A stretch of DNA of 64,000 bases from Natroniella sp046097105 (GCF_046097105.1 NZ_CP175562.1:1302001-1366000); one strand, 5' to 3'. Counted from the first letter of the stretch, positions 8,964 through 17,921 are shown. Notes: generated by a model not told the origin, from the letters alone. A program made the numbers and translations.

Positions 8964-10901
8964 TTAATTCCATAATCCAGTCCAAAACCCTTTAATTCTA
9001 TCCCAGAAACTAGGTGATTCTTGATAGTCTAGGTTATATTCATAAAGAATTTCATCATCTTCTGCTGGACTTACTTGCTTTAATCCTTGCTCTTCGATCT
9101 GCTCTGTAGCTTCAGGTGAACTTGTAAATACAACTCTACCTTCAGTCTCTACTGGAGCAAGAGACCAGTTATTTGTTGTATGCGGAACATACTCATCTAA
9201 TTGTCCTATATAGTCAATAAGAACTCCTCTATTTTCACTTGTTGACGATAATACTATTTCTGCATCATCTAAGTGGTCCCCACCGCCACCTGCACGATAG
9301 TTATTTGTTGCAACTAAAAATTCCATATCTGAAGTAACTTCTTGTCCATCATAAGTTAAATCAACAATTCTTTCTCCAGCTGGTTTTGTTACATCAATCT
9401 CATACTCTACACCCTCAATTACATCAAAATTAAAGGCACTAAAGCTAGCAATTAAATCTTGGTCTGCTGTTTCATTAGGATCGATTTGATTGAAGTTCTC
9501 TGCTGACCTTTCTAACCACTTAACCAATTCATCTCCATCTACCTTAACAACTTGTAGTGTATTTGGATAGATATAAATATCAGTCATATCTCTAACTGAA
9601 ATTCCACCAGCGTCAACCTCTGTATATCCACCACGATATCCTGCTCTAAATGGTGCAGCAGCTGATAAGATTGGCATATCTTCATACTCAGTTCCTGCAA
9701 AGTAGTTGTTTGTATACCATAGTTGTGCATCATTAACAAACTGAACTACCTCATTGTCCATTACTCTAGAGAAATGAGTATTTAAACTAGTAGCCATTTT
9801 ACCAACCGGGCTATTTGCATAGTCAATTGTTTCTTCATCTTGCTCTTGTATCAACTCAGCTATCTCTTGGTTTGGCTTAGTTTCAGTTACGCCTGTTACT
9901 TCTGCTCTGCCATCTACTACTGCCCAGCTATCGTCTTCTTGTACAAGATCTAAAGTAATAGTTCCTAAGTGGCTTCCCCAAGAACCTGCCATTACTGCTG
10001 GTACACCATTAAGAGTTCCTTTTACATTGTCTATTCCTTCCATTCCATCAAACCTAGAACTTCCTGGGAATGTTGTATGAGCATGACCCAATCCAATTGC
10101 GTCAATTCCTTCTACCTTACTTAAATCTAATGCTGCATGCTCACTAGCTCTATCACTTGTATTGATACCTGTATGTGACAAGGCAATTACTAAGTCTGCT
10201 CCTGCTGCTTTTACTTCTGGAACATATCTTTCAGCAGCTTCTGCAATACCTCTTACCTCTACTTCACCTTCTAAGTGTAATCTATCCCAATTCATAATTT
10301 GCGGTGGTACAAAACCGATTAGACCAATATTGATTGATTCTCCATCAATCTCATGCTCCATAATAGTATAAGGTTCAAAGTAATGCTCTTCTAAATTAGT
10401 TCCTGCCTTATATACGTTAGCACTTAACCATGGGAAATCTGAAGTTGCTACTGTATTTTCCATAAACTCTAATCCAAAGTTAAACTCATGGTTTCCTATA
10501 GCTGCTGCATCATAATCTAAAGCATTCATTGCTTGAATAATTGCTTGTGTTTCTCCAGCTTGAATAGGCTCAACCATAGCTTCTAATTCTCCAAGAAGGC
10601 TTCCTTGAATTGTATCTCCTACATCAAATAAAAGTGTATTTTCATGATTGGCCCTTATCTGATCAATCAATGTTGCTGTTCTAACCATTCCATAATCATC
10701 AACCGGTTCATCATTCATATAATCATAATCCATCATATAAGAGTGAAGATCTGTCGTTGTCATAATTACTAACTCATGAGGGTCAACTTCTCCTGCATTC
10801 ACCTGTGGTAATACTACTATAGAAAATACCATCATAAAAGCTAGAGTAAGAACACCCAGTTTACTAAAACTTGCTTTCCATCCACTTGTTGTTTTCATCA
10901 T
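8964..10901 (-). CDS. Secreted 2',3'-cyclic-nucleotide 2'-phosphodiesterase/3'-nucleotidase (CpdB/YfkN-like)
   Basis: An exported hydrolase of 645 residues that would strip phosphate from extracellular nucleotides and feed nucleosides to the nearby uptake genes. A signal peptide spans about 1-36. The metallophosphoesterase domain has TTTDLHSYM (CpdB-type D-x-H), GDTIQGSLLG, GNHEFNFG, LSHTG and GHAHTTFPG. The C-terminal 5'-nucleotidase domain includes NNYRAGGGG. There is no LPXTG anchor, which fits a periplasmic enzyme in a diderm. Two ATG codons overlap the start. The second (10898) is better spaced from AAAGGAGG. Upstream lie operator copy A and a terminator-containing leader. Confidence 0.92.
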   Translation of the reverse strand: MMKTTSGWKASFSKLGVLTLAFMMVFSIVVLPQVNAGEVDPHELVIMTTTDLHSYMMDYDYMNDEPVDDYGMVRTATLIDQIRANHENTLLFDVGDTIQGSLLGELEAMVEPIQAGETQAIIQAMNALDYDAAAIGNHEFNFGLEFMENTVATSDFPWLSANVYKAGTNLEEHYFEPYTIMEHEIDGESINIGLIGFVPPQIMNWDRLHLEGEVEVRGIAEAAERYVPEVKAAGADLVIALSHTGINTSDRASEHAALDLSKVEGIDAIGLGHAHTTFPGSSRFDGMEGIDNVKGTLNGVPAVMAGSWGSHLGTITLDLVQEDDSWAVVDGRAEVTGVTETKPNQEIAELIQEQDEETIDYANSPVGKMATSLNTHFSRVMDNEVVQFVNDAQLWYTNNYFAGTEYEDMPILSAAAPFRAGYRGGYTEVDAGGISVRDMTDIYIYPNTLQVVKVDGDELVKWLERSAENFNQIDPNETADQDLIASFSAFNFDVIEGVEYEIDVTKPAGERIVDLTYDGQEVTSDMEFLVATNNYRAGGGGDHLDDAEIVLSSTSENRGVLIDYIGQLDEYVPHTTNNWSLAPVETEGRVVFTSSPEATEQIEEQGLKQVSPAEDDEILYEYNLDYQESPSFWDRIKGFWTGLWN

Positions 10902-10991
10902 CTTCCTCCTTTTTTGATTTCAGCTATCATTATTACTGCTTTAAAATAATAAAATCAACTTAACCTTTAGTAATCTTAGTACTTGTTTCCA

Positions 10992-11005
10992 GTTAGACGT
11001 CTAAC
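10992..11005 (-). promoter_or_regulatory. Nucleoside-regulon operator, copy A
   Basis: Perfect 14-bp palindrome GTTAGACGTCTAAC, 91 bp upstream of the cyclic-nucleotide phosphodiesterase gene. It matches three other copies in front of nucleotide and nucleoside salvage genes (GTNNGACGTCNNAC). A -10-like TTTAAT lies exactly 7 nt upstream. Confidence 0.75.
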
Positions 11006-11015
11006 GATTGTCATT

Positions 11016-11052
11016 AAAAAAAAGCCTACTACTTCCTCCAATGGTAATAAGC
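11016..11052 (-). terminator. Leader terminator upstream of the cyclic-nucleotide phosphodiesterase gene
   Basis: Nine-bp stem GCTTATTAC with GTAGTAGGC (two G-T pairs), an 11-nt loop and eight T on the minus strand. It lies between a candidate promoter and operator A and could end a short transcript of about 75 nt. Confidence 0.65.
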
Positions 11053-11100
11053 TCTTATATCCCTTATGTTCTTATACTTATTAATCCTTGTTATATATAA

Positions 11101-11129
11101 ATTTTATCATGTTTAATTACTATCTTCAA
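11101..11129 (-). promoter_or_regulatory. Candidate promoter upstream of the leader terminator
   Basis: TTGAAG, a 17-nt spacer and TAAAAT on the minus strand. The predicted start is near 11094. Confidence 0.5.
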
Positions 11130-11250
11130 GCAGTTTTTAAAAATTTTTAAAATTAATTAATATTCATAAAAATATATGTTGCTTTTTTAAATAACCAAAA
11201 TTTAGGTTATCTTCTTGTATTTAGCCCCATTTTTTTAGTTAACCTTTATT

Positions 11251-12384
11251 TTAACTAGCGTCATTCTGTTGACCTTGCAATAATAAACTAGCTATAACTG
11301 AAGTCACAGGTATTGCTACCACTAACCCCAATGAACCAGCAACTCCATTTAAAATTTCTGCAGCTACATAGTCCATATTAATTATTCTAACCCAACTAAA
11401 ATTCTGGTATAAAAATAGCAGTAACATAGGTAAGGAACCCCCAACATAGGCCAAAATCAGAGCATTTGACATAGTACCCATTATATCTCTTCCTACCTCT
11501 AATGAATGAAACATTAGCTCTTGAAAGCTAATATCAGGATTAGCTTCTTTAACCTGAGTAGCACTGGATGCAATTGACATACCTACATCAATTATTGCTC
11601 CTAAAGAACCGATAATAATTCCAGTATAAAACAGACCTCTTATATCAACAGTTCCTTCTCCTGCACCAAATGCTCCTCTTGCCATTGTCAACATTTGTAA
11701 TTCGTCAGTAAGACCGGTTATATGAGTAACCTCTCCTATATAATAAGCCATCAAACCAGCAACTAAAACACCGACTCCTGTACCAACAAAGGCAGCTATA
11801 GTCTTTGGACTTAAACCATCTATAATTAGTAAAGTTAAGGCAATAATTATTAAAGCACTACCAGTAGCTACTGGTATAGGTGACCACCCAGCCAAAATCA
11901 TTGGCAACATTACTCTAACTATTATATACCCTGTTATAGCTAAAGTAACAATTGTTTTCAAACCTTTGATCTTACCAATTACTAGTAAAGCTATCCCCAG
12001 AAAAATTATCGCTCGAAGTAGTCCTCTATCTCGAGCTACATCATGTAACTCAATAGACCTATTCCCATTTTGATAAAAAGAATACATTAAAACTTCAATT
12101 CCTTCATCCAATTCTACATCAGAATGTCTGCTATTTTCTCTGTAATAGTTTGTTACATTTACCTTATCCCCTTGATAAGGTCCATTTGTTACCTCTACTT
12201 TAACCTGCTGGTTAATTGCTCGATTGGTAGTGCGATTTTCAACCTCCAAAACTTCACCTCTAAAATATTCATGATCTTCATAATAAGAGGCATGTTGGAC
12301 ATCTGGAATGAAACTTGGTATTACCCATGCTAGTAGGATTATAATAGTAATTAAAGCTACTGGTTTTATGGTTTTAGAAAGCAC
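11251..12384 (-). CDS. YibE/F family membrane protein (second copy)
   Basis: A 377-residue paralogue of the protein at 7643-8782, with the same order of parts: signal peptide, an extracytoplasmic domain (about 30-120) and seven or eight membrane segments. The conserved stretch GRDIMGTMSNALILAYVGG lies near residue 296, and IDVGMSIASS is also present. It begins with GTG, seven nucleotides after AAGGAGG. An out-of-frame ATG overlaps that codon. The gene follows the secreted nucleotidase at 12529-14322 in the same direction, with a hairpin between them. The function is unknown. The location among secreted nucleotidases suggests a link to phosphate or nucleotide handling at the envelope. Confidence 0.88.
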   Translation of the reverse strand: MLSKTIKPVALITIIILLAWVIPSFIPDVQHASYYEDHEYFRGEVLEVENRTTNRAINQQVKVEVTNGPYQGDKVNVTNYYRENSRHSDVELDEGIEVLMYSFYQNGNRSIELHDVARDRGLLRAIIFLGIALLVIGKIKGLKTIVTLAITGYIIVRVMLPMILAGWSPIPVATGSALIIIALTLLIIDGLSPKTIAAFVGTGVGVLVAGLMAYYIGEVTHITGLTDELQMLTMARGAFGAGEGTVDIRGLFYTGIIIGSLGAIIDVGMSIASSATQVKEANPDISFQELMFHSLEVGRDIMGTMSNALILAYVGGSLPMLLLFLYQNFSWVRIINMDYVAAEILNGVAGSLGLVVAIPVTSVIASLLLQGQQNDAS

Positions 12385-12447
12385 ATTCTTCCTCCTTACA
12401 TTATATTTTCACTCTTGATCTTTAGGCTAAAGTTTTCTATCAAAAGA

Positions 12448-12482
12448 ATAAGCAGCCGAAAAAAATCGACTGCTTATCTTAT
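12448..12482 (-). terminator. Terminator after the 5'-nucleotidase gene
   Basis: Arms ATAAGCAGTCGA and TCGGCTGCTTAT (one G-T pair) with a T-rich tail TTATTCTTTT on the minus strand. Confidence 0.7.
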
Positions 12483-12528
12483 TTCAACACTACAACCTAT
12501 CTACCATCAAAGTAGACGTTAAGCTTAT

Positions 12529-14322
12529 CTACTTCTGTACAATTCCAGTACGCTCTAGATCTTGATATCTTGTATTTAACTCTTCTTGACTAATATCATT
12601 TTCAACAAAATTGATTAAAGCATCATTATATCTAATCAATGTATTTTCTCCATCATTTTGAGCATCAAATTCATAGACACTAGCGATATAATTGTTTAAA
12701 GCAACATTATAAACCCTATCTTCATCTAATTCATTACCTTCATAATCATATAAATTGACTCCTGCTACTTCTCCACTATCATTTACTATATATCTATAAT
12801 GTAATCCCGAAACTCTTAAATCTATCCTATCTTCTCCTCTAAAAGAGTTTTCAACTAATGATCTTACATCATCAGCTGTCATTTCATAAACGATTGTGTC
12901 ATTACCAAATGGTTCTAACTCAAAAATTTCACCAACTGTTAGAGACCCTACATCTAAAGAACGAATTCTAACTCCGCCACTATTTTGGAATGCAAAGTCA
13001 ATATTAGCACCATATGCATCTTCTACAATTGCAGATTCAGTAATAGCATCAGTCATTAAGCTTCCTAAGTCTTCATTACCATCAATAGAATTTTCAAGAT
13101 AGTTGATCTCTCTAGCAAATATATCGTCACCTTGCCCTTCAAAATAAGCAATCTTCTCTTCTATTTCATCAATTGTACCTTCAATATTATCAATATCAAT
13201 CAACTCACCTTGACGGTCAATAACTTGATTAGATGCATCTAAAGTTACAGTTACTTTACCTAAATATTTTGTATCAGCACCAGCCTGAGCAACTAAAGTA
13301 TCATTAATTTCAGCAGGTGGATTAACAGCAGTATGGCTGTGACCACCGATAATCAGATCAAGCTCTCCCATCTCTTCAGCCAACTCTTGTTCCCAACCAT
13401 GCCCCATATGAGTCAAACCTACAAAGATATCACTCTCATCTTCTAAATGAGTATAGTCAAGAGCTGTATCGATAGGATCATGGAATTCTAAACCATATAA
13501 ATTATCAGGCAAAGTAGCTGGAATGCCTCTGCTTCCAACCTGGACTAAGCCTAAAAATGCAACCTCTGCTCCAAAACTAGTTTCTAAAGTTACATATGGC
13601 TCAGGCTGTTCCATAGTTGCTACATTTTGATCAACATCCATATTAGCTAACAACCATGGATGTTCGGTAGAGTCTATAGAATCCTGTAACCTCTCTTGAC
13701 CATAATCAAATTCATGGTTTCCTATTACTGCTGCATCATAATTAACCATATCCATAAGCTTAGCCATTGGTTTTCCTCTTAAATTCTCACCATCTATCAC
13801 ATACTCATCTATAATCGGCGTACCACTAAACATATCTCCAGCATTAACTAGAAAAACATCATCATATTCTTCTTCAAGTTGTTGCTTTTGCCAAGCTATT
13901 TTACCGAAGTTTTCAATGACACCATGCTCATCATTAGTGTGTAAAAATGCAACTGTAAAAGTATCATTCTCATCTCTCATTTCAAATACTATATCTTCTT
14001 GAACACTAGCTACATTCTCACTATTAAGTGTAAAGTCATTAGGTGTAAATACGAACCCTTCTTTAACTGGAGTAATAGTAACTTCATCTTCTACCGTCTT
14101 ACTCCATCTTCCCTCTTCATCAGTCGTAACAGAGCCATCAATATTATCAAAACCTATTGTAACACCCTCTACAGCTTCTCCAGTCTCAGCTTCAATAACC
14201 TGTCCAGAAATTTCATATGGCTCTAATACTATATCATCATCCAAGCAACCTACTACCATCAAAGCAGTAACTAGCATTAAAGTTAGTAATATAAGTCTTT
14301 TGTTATCTAATGTTGAAAACAT
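12529..14322 (-). CDS. 5'-nucleotidase/UshA-like lipoprotein with N-terminal carboxypeptidase-regulatory-like domain
   Basis: A 597-residue surface or periplasmic nucleotidase. The lipobox VVGC places the lipid Cys near residue 26. An Ig-like carboxypeptidase-regulatory-type domain follows (YEISGQVIEAETGE, about 33-115). The metallophosphoesterase domain has LHTNDEHG, AGDMFSGTP, GNHEFDYG, THMGHG and GGHSHT. The C-terminal substrate domain has NSGGVR and EPFGNDTIV. The expected reaction is 5'-nucleotide to nucleoside plus phosphate. The small gene at 14340-14540 lies 17 bp upstream and is probably cotranscribed. Operator copy B stands in front of the pair. The extra N-terminal domain is unusual for UshA. 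Confidence 0.92.
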   Translation of the reverse strand: MFSTLDNKRLILLTLMLVTALMVVGCLDDDIVLEPYEISGQVIEAETGEAVEGVTIGFDNIDGSVTTDEEGRWSKTVEDEVTITPVKEGFVFTPNDFTLNSENVASVQEDIVFEMRDENDTFTVAFLHTNDEHGVIENFGKIAWQKQQLEEEYDDVFLVNAGDMFSGTPIIDEYVIDGENLRGKPMAKLMDMVNYDAAVIGNHEFDYGQERLQDSIDSTEHPWLLANMDVDQNVATMEQPEPYVTLETSFGAEVAFLGLVQVGSRGIPATLPDNLYGLEFHDPIDTALDYTHLEDESDIFVGLTHMGHGWEQELAEEMGELDLIIGGHSHTAVNPPAEINDTLVAQAGADTKYLGKVTVTLDASNQVIDRQGELIDIDNIEGTIDEIEEKIAYFEGQGDDIFAREINYLENSIDGNEDLGSLMTDAITESAIVEDAYGANIDFAFQNSGGVRIRSLDVGSLTVGEIFELEPFGNDTIVYEMTADDVRSLVENSFRGEDRIDLRVSGLHYRYIVNDSGEVAGVNLYDYEGNELDEDRVYNVALNNYIASVYEFDAQNDGENTLIRYNDALINFVENDISQEELNTRYQDLERTGIVQK

Positions 14323-14339
14323 AAATAGCCTCCTAATTT

Positions 14340-14540
14340 TTATTTTTTAGTTTTAATTGTAAGTTCTTCATTTCCAGCTAATTCTCCAGTTAACATAGCT
14401 TGATTTCCATATTGATCTTGAACTATTTTCTTCCCATCTATTACCTTCTTATAATCTGCGAGGGAATATTTTCTAACTGCATCCTCAACCCTAGCTCTTT
14501 CGAAAATTCTTATCTCTTCTCCATTAACATTAACTTTCAT
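14340..14540 (-). CDS. Small ubiquitin-like/beta-grasp-type protein, function unknown
   Basis: A 66-residue protein with a strong ribosome site (AAGGGGGGTG) and an ATG. Its pattern (MKVNVNGEEI opening strand, a helix-like stretch VEDAVRKYSLADYKK, then short strands to ELTIKTKK) resembles the ThiS/MoaD beta-grasp fold. It lacks the C-terminal Gly-Gly that sulfur carriers need, so a binding or structural role is more likely than thiocarboxylate chemistry. It is the first gene of a two-gene unit with the UshA-like nucleotidase and lies behind the nucleoside-type operator. I do not recognise a named family, and the fold call is inference from the strand pattern. Confidence 0.65.
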   Translation of the reverse strand: MKVNVNGEEIRIFERARVEDAVRKYSLADYKKVIDGKKIVQDQYGNQAMLTGELAGNEELTIKTKK

Positions 14541-14625
14541 CTAACACCCCCCTTAATAAACTCATATTTATAATATTTAAAAAATTTTAAATATTAATCA
14601 CAAATTTAAAACCCAGCTACTAGAC

Positions 14626-14639
14626 GTAAGACGTCAGAC
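14626..14639 (-). promoter_or_regulatory. Nucleoside-regulon operator, copy B
   Basis: GTAAGACGTCAGAC on the plus strand, 86 bp upstream of the small gene and the UshA-like nucleotidase. It is the exact reverse complement of copy C. A -10-like TTTAAA lies 7 nt upstream, the same spacing as in copy A. Confidence 0.75.
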
Positions 14640-14932
14640 AAGCCCGTTTAAAAAAAGAGTTTCTAATTTAATTAATCTTATTTTATAACACTTATTCTAC
14701 ATAATTCGACAAATCCCTTTGTTTGTATAAAATTTATTTTTGGTTGTATATTATAAACTTGTCGGATAATTAAAATTTTTGAACAAGATGAAAAATGTCT
14801 CATAGTTCTACTATCATATTATGTACTGATAAATCATATCTTCAATTATTAGAAGGTTATTGAAAGTAGATACAGAAAATTAATCATCCAACAAGTTCTA
14901 GAAACTAATAAAGATAGTTATTTATAAAAATT

Positions 14933-15334
14933 TCAAGTTAAATCTTCTTCAGAGAATGCACCCCACAGTAATTCACTAGCTTTTTTAGTAATTGTCTCTC
15001 CATCTAAATTGGTCATAATTACATCAATCTCTGAACCAAACTCTAAAATAACCTGTCGACAGGCACCACAAGGACTACAAGCCCTCTCTGTATCTGCTAT
15101 GATAGCGATTGCTTCAAACTCTTTATCTCCTTCAGAAACAGCCTTATAAATAGCCGTTCTTTCAGCACAATTAGTTAATCCATAGGAAGAATTCTCAACA
15201 TTACATCCTGTATAGATCTCCCCATCTGTAGTTAATAAGGCAGCACCAACCTTAAAGTTTGAGTAAGGAACATGAGCTTTTTCTCGTGCTTGCTTAGCTT
15301 TTGTAATTAACTTTTCTTTTATTCTTTGATCCAT
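14933..15334 (-). CDS. cdd: Cytidine deaminase
   Basis: Converts cytidine and deoxycytidine to uridine and deoxyuridine in pyrimidine salvage. The 133 residues match the homotetrameric CDA family. The zinc site is complete: CAERTA with the catalytic Glu and PCGACRQ with the other two Cys ligands. GCNVENSSYG is the substrate-binding loop. The gene follows nupC in the same direction with about 200 bp between them, including a strong terminator, so it may also have its own weak promoter. It fits with the nucleoside uptake and catabolic genes around it. Confidence 0.96.
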   Translation of the reverse strand: MDQRIKEKLITKAKQAREKAHVPYSNFKVGAALLTTDGEIYTGCNVENSSYGLTNCAERTAIYKAVSEGDKEFEAIAIIADTERACSPCGACRQVILEFGSEIDVIMTNLDGETITKKASELLWGAFSEEDLT

Positions 15335-15497
15335 CTAATCACCTCCCAATTTAATTGATAATTTACAATGCACAATTTGAAATTAAATCCAAACCAGTAA
15401 AATTAAAGCATTCAAAATTATTAATTTTATTATTGGTTAAATTTAGAAAAATTATTATTTAAAAAAATTGAATTTAACTAATGATAAATAGATGAAT

Positions 15498-15526
15498 AAA
15501 GCCTAGATTTTAAAAATCTAGGCTTT
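15498..15526 (-). terminator. Terminator of nupC
   Basis: Perfect inverted repeat with arms AAAGCCTAGATTT and AAATCTAGGCTTT, 14 bp past the nupC stop codon. Confidence 0.85.
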
Positions 15527-15539
15527 ATAATATAATTAT

Positions 15540-16730
15540 TTAAATAAAAAGTCCAGCAATAGTAGCTGTAGTATACGTTGCTAATGTTCCAGCAATTAAT
15601 GCCTTAATACCTAAACTAGCAATTAAACCTTTTCTTTCTGGATCTAACGGGCCAATCCCACCAATCTGAATTGCAATTGAAGCAAAGTTAGCAAATCCAC
15701 ATAAAGCAAAAGTAGCAATCATTTCAGATTTAGCACTTAAAGTTTCTGCCCCAATAAACTCAGCTAGTGTCAAATAAGCTACAAACTCATTAATAGCCAT
15801 CTTTTGGCCTAATAAAGTTCCAACCTCTGTAATTTCTGCTGCCGGAACTCCCATCAAGAAAGCAAATGGAGAGAAAACATATCCTAGAATCTGTTCTAAA
15901 CTTGTCCCTAATAATCCTAGTGGATAATTGATTAAAGCAATCAACCCTAAGAATGCAATCAACATTGCAGCTACATTTAAAGCAAGAGTTAAACCTTCAC
16001 TTGCTCCTTCGGCAGCAGCTCCTAAAATATTCTCATTTTCAATTTTAACATCAATGTCTACCTCTCCAGCAGTTACAGACTCTTCAGTCTCTGGAATAAT
16101 AATCTTAGCCATTACCAATGCTGCTGGAGCAGACATTACACTTGCTGCTAATAAATAACCCGGATCAATTCCTAAACCAATAAATCCAGCTAATACTCCA
16201 CCAGCTACTGTAGCAAATCCTCCAGTCATCATCGCCATAACCTCAGAACGAGTCATCTTCGGAATATATCTTTTAACAACCAAAGGTGCCTCAGTCTGAC
16301 CAATAAAGACATTGGCAGCAGCAGCTAAAGATTCAGCACCACTCAACCTCATTGCCTTCATCATGACCCCTGCCATAAATTCAACAACCTTTTGGATAAT
16401 CCCTAAATAATATAATACAGACATTAAAGAAGAAAAGAAAATAATTGTAGGCAATACCATCAATGCAAAACTAAAATCAGCCATTAAGTGATCACCAAAT
16501 ACAAAAGCTGCACCATCAAGAGCAAAATCTAAAACAGTTGCTGCAAATTCACTCAACCATTGAAAAGCAGCTCGTCCTGGTGGAAACGCCAAAATAAGGA
16601 AAGCAAAGACTAACTGTAATACAATCCCACCAATCACAGTTCGATGATTAACCGCTTTTCTATCTTCAGATAAAGCATAAGCAATTCCTAAAAATACTAA
16701 TAATCCTATAATTCCAATTAATCTTGTCAT
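15540..16730 (-). CDS. nupC: Concentrative nucleoside transporter (NupC/CNT family)
   Basis: A cation-coupled nucleoside importer of 396 residues in the cytoplasmic membrane. It has about nine to ten hydrophobic segments and the CNT hallmarks GQTEAPLVVKRY and MAINEFVAYL near residue 310. It lies 180 bp downstream of deoC on the same strand without a clear terminator between them, so it probably belongs to the unit that starts at operator C. It would bring in the nucleosides released by the two secreted nucleotidases. Confidence 0.95.
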   Translation of the reverse strand: MTRLIGIIGLLVFLGIAYALSEDRKAVNHRTVIGGIVLQLVFAFLILAFPPGRAAFQWLSEFAATVLDFALDGAAFVFGDHLMADFSFALMVLPTIIFFSSLMSVLYYLGIIQKVVEFMAGVMMKAMRLSGAESLAAAANVFIGQTEAPLVVKRYIPKMTRSEVMAMMTGGFATVAGGVLAGFIGLGIDPGYLLAASVMSAPAALVMAKIIIPETEESVTAGEVDIDVKIENENILGAAAEGASEGLTLALNVAAMLIAFLGLIALINYPLGLLGTSLEQILGYVFSPFAFLMGVPAAEITEVGTLLGQKMAINEFVAYLTLAEFIGAETLSAKSEMIATFALCGFANFASIAIQIGGIGPLDPERKGLIASLGIKALIAGTLATYTTATIAGLFI

Positions 16731-16910
16731 ATTAATAATCCCCCTTGTTTAATTTAATATAATTAGTTTGAGGGTTATTAATAGCTATTGATTATTAGAT
16801 ATCGACTTATTGAATTTACTATTAGATACAATAGCTATTATCTTCTTGGATATCTAACTTGTTTATAAAAGAATACTTGTACTTATAATAATTCCTAACT
16901 GATACTAATC

Positions 16911-17585
16911 TTAATAGTCTGCTGCAACTTCTTCTCCAGCTACAATTTTAACTCCAGAACTAGCTCCAATTCTTGTGGCACCTGCTTCAATCATATTTTT
17001 AGCATCTTCTAGACTTCTAACACCACCTGAAGCTTTAACTCCTAACGCTTCTCCAACAACCTCTCTCATCAATTTTATATCTTCTACAGTTGCTCCAGCT
17101 GTTCCAAAACCAGTAGATGTCTTAACAAAATCTGCTCCTACCTCTTTAGCAACCTGACAAGCCTTCTTCTTTTCTTCTTGTGTTAAATAACAGGTTTCAA
17201 TAATCACTTTAACTAAGGCTTTGTTTTGAGCAGCATCAACAACTGTTTTGATATCCTCTTTAACAATCTCCCATTCCCCAGACTTTAAAGCTCCAATATT
17301 AAGGACCATATCAATCTCATCGGCACCTTCTTTAATTGCCTTATTTGTTTCAAAAGCTTTAGTCTCTGCTGTGTTGGCCCCTAATGGAAAACCAATCACT
17401 GTACAGACTTTTACTGGACTATCTTCTAACTCTTTATTTATCAAAGCTACAAAAGCAGGGTTAATACAGACAGAAGCAAAATTATGTTCTTTTGCCTCTT
17501 GACATTTGGTTATAACCTCTTTTTTAGTTGCTTCAGCACTTAATATAGTATGATCAATCATACTTGCTATCTTATTGACGTCCAT
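16911..17585 (-). CDS. deoC: Deoxyribose-phosphate aldolase
   Basis: Class I aldolase that cleaves 2-deoxyribose 5-phosphate into glyceraldehyde 3-phosphate and acetaldehyde. The 224 residues match the family. The Schiff-base lysine is in VKTSTGFG, KVIIETCYL lines the site, and GVKASGGVRSLEDA is the phosphate loop. It lies 39 bp downstream of xapX and upstream of nupC. With deoD and cdd it makes a complete route from deoxynucleosides to central carbon metabolism. Control by the palindromic operator at 17922 is inferred. Confidence 0.97.
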   Translation of the reverse strand: MDVNKIASMIDHTILSAEATKKEVITKCQEAKEHNFASVCINPAFVALINKELEDSPVKVCTVIGFPLGANTAETKAFETNKAIKEGADEIDMVLNIGALKSGEWEIVKEDIKTVVDAAQNKALVKVIIETCYLTQEEKKKACQVAKEVGADFVKTSTGFGTAGATVEDIKLMREVVGEALGVKASGGVRSLEDAKNMIEAGATRIGASSGVKIVAGEEVAADY

Positions 17586-17624
17586 TTTATCCCTCCACTG
17601 TTTTCTTTAAGTATAGTTAATCAT

Positions 17625-17780
17625 TTAAACAAAACTATTCATGATAATAAACCCTAAATAAATACCAAAAACACCCATAACACCCGCTATATTCGGTGGT
17701 GCTGGTACAGGCAAGCTCAAAAAAGAGAATAATGCTCCAACTACTGCTCCAGATAGAGTAGAAATTAATACTTGATTCAT
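17625..17780 (-). CDS. XapX-domain small membrane protein
   Basis: A 51-residue protein that is easy to miss because a longer but meaningless frame overlaps it. Translation from the ATG at 17780 gives two hydrophobic helices separated by LSLPVPAPPNIAGVMG. The PVPAPP-N-AG-MG loop is the mark of the XapX domain (TIGR03510-type), named after a small protein next to E. coli xanthosine genes. The ATG has an excellent ribosome site (AAGGAGG). It is the first gene of the xapX-deoC-nupC unit behind operator C. The function of XapX proteins is unknown, but the nucleoside context is typical. Confidence 0.85.
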   Translation of the reverse strand: MNQVLISTLSGAVVGALFSFLSLPVPAPPNIAGVMGVFGIYLGFIIMNSFV

Positions 17781-17921
17781 TCCTTTTCCTCCTTGTTTGC
17801 TGTATTCCCTCGCCCACCCGCTTATCTATTTAAGATAAGCATAAATAAAATGAATTTTGACCCTAGCTTAAATAAAGTCACAATATAAAAAAGAATTAAA
17901 GAACTTTAACACTCTTAATAC

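Noticed and set aside
17635..17817. A 60-residue minus-strand frame covering the xapX region.
   Set aside because: Its translation (Ser/Thr/Cys-rich with repeated Tyr) looks random and is in another frame from the convincing XapX protein, which has its own ribosome site.
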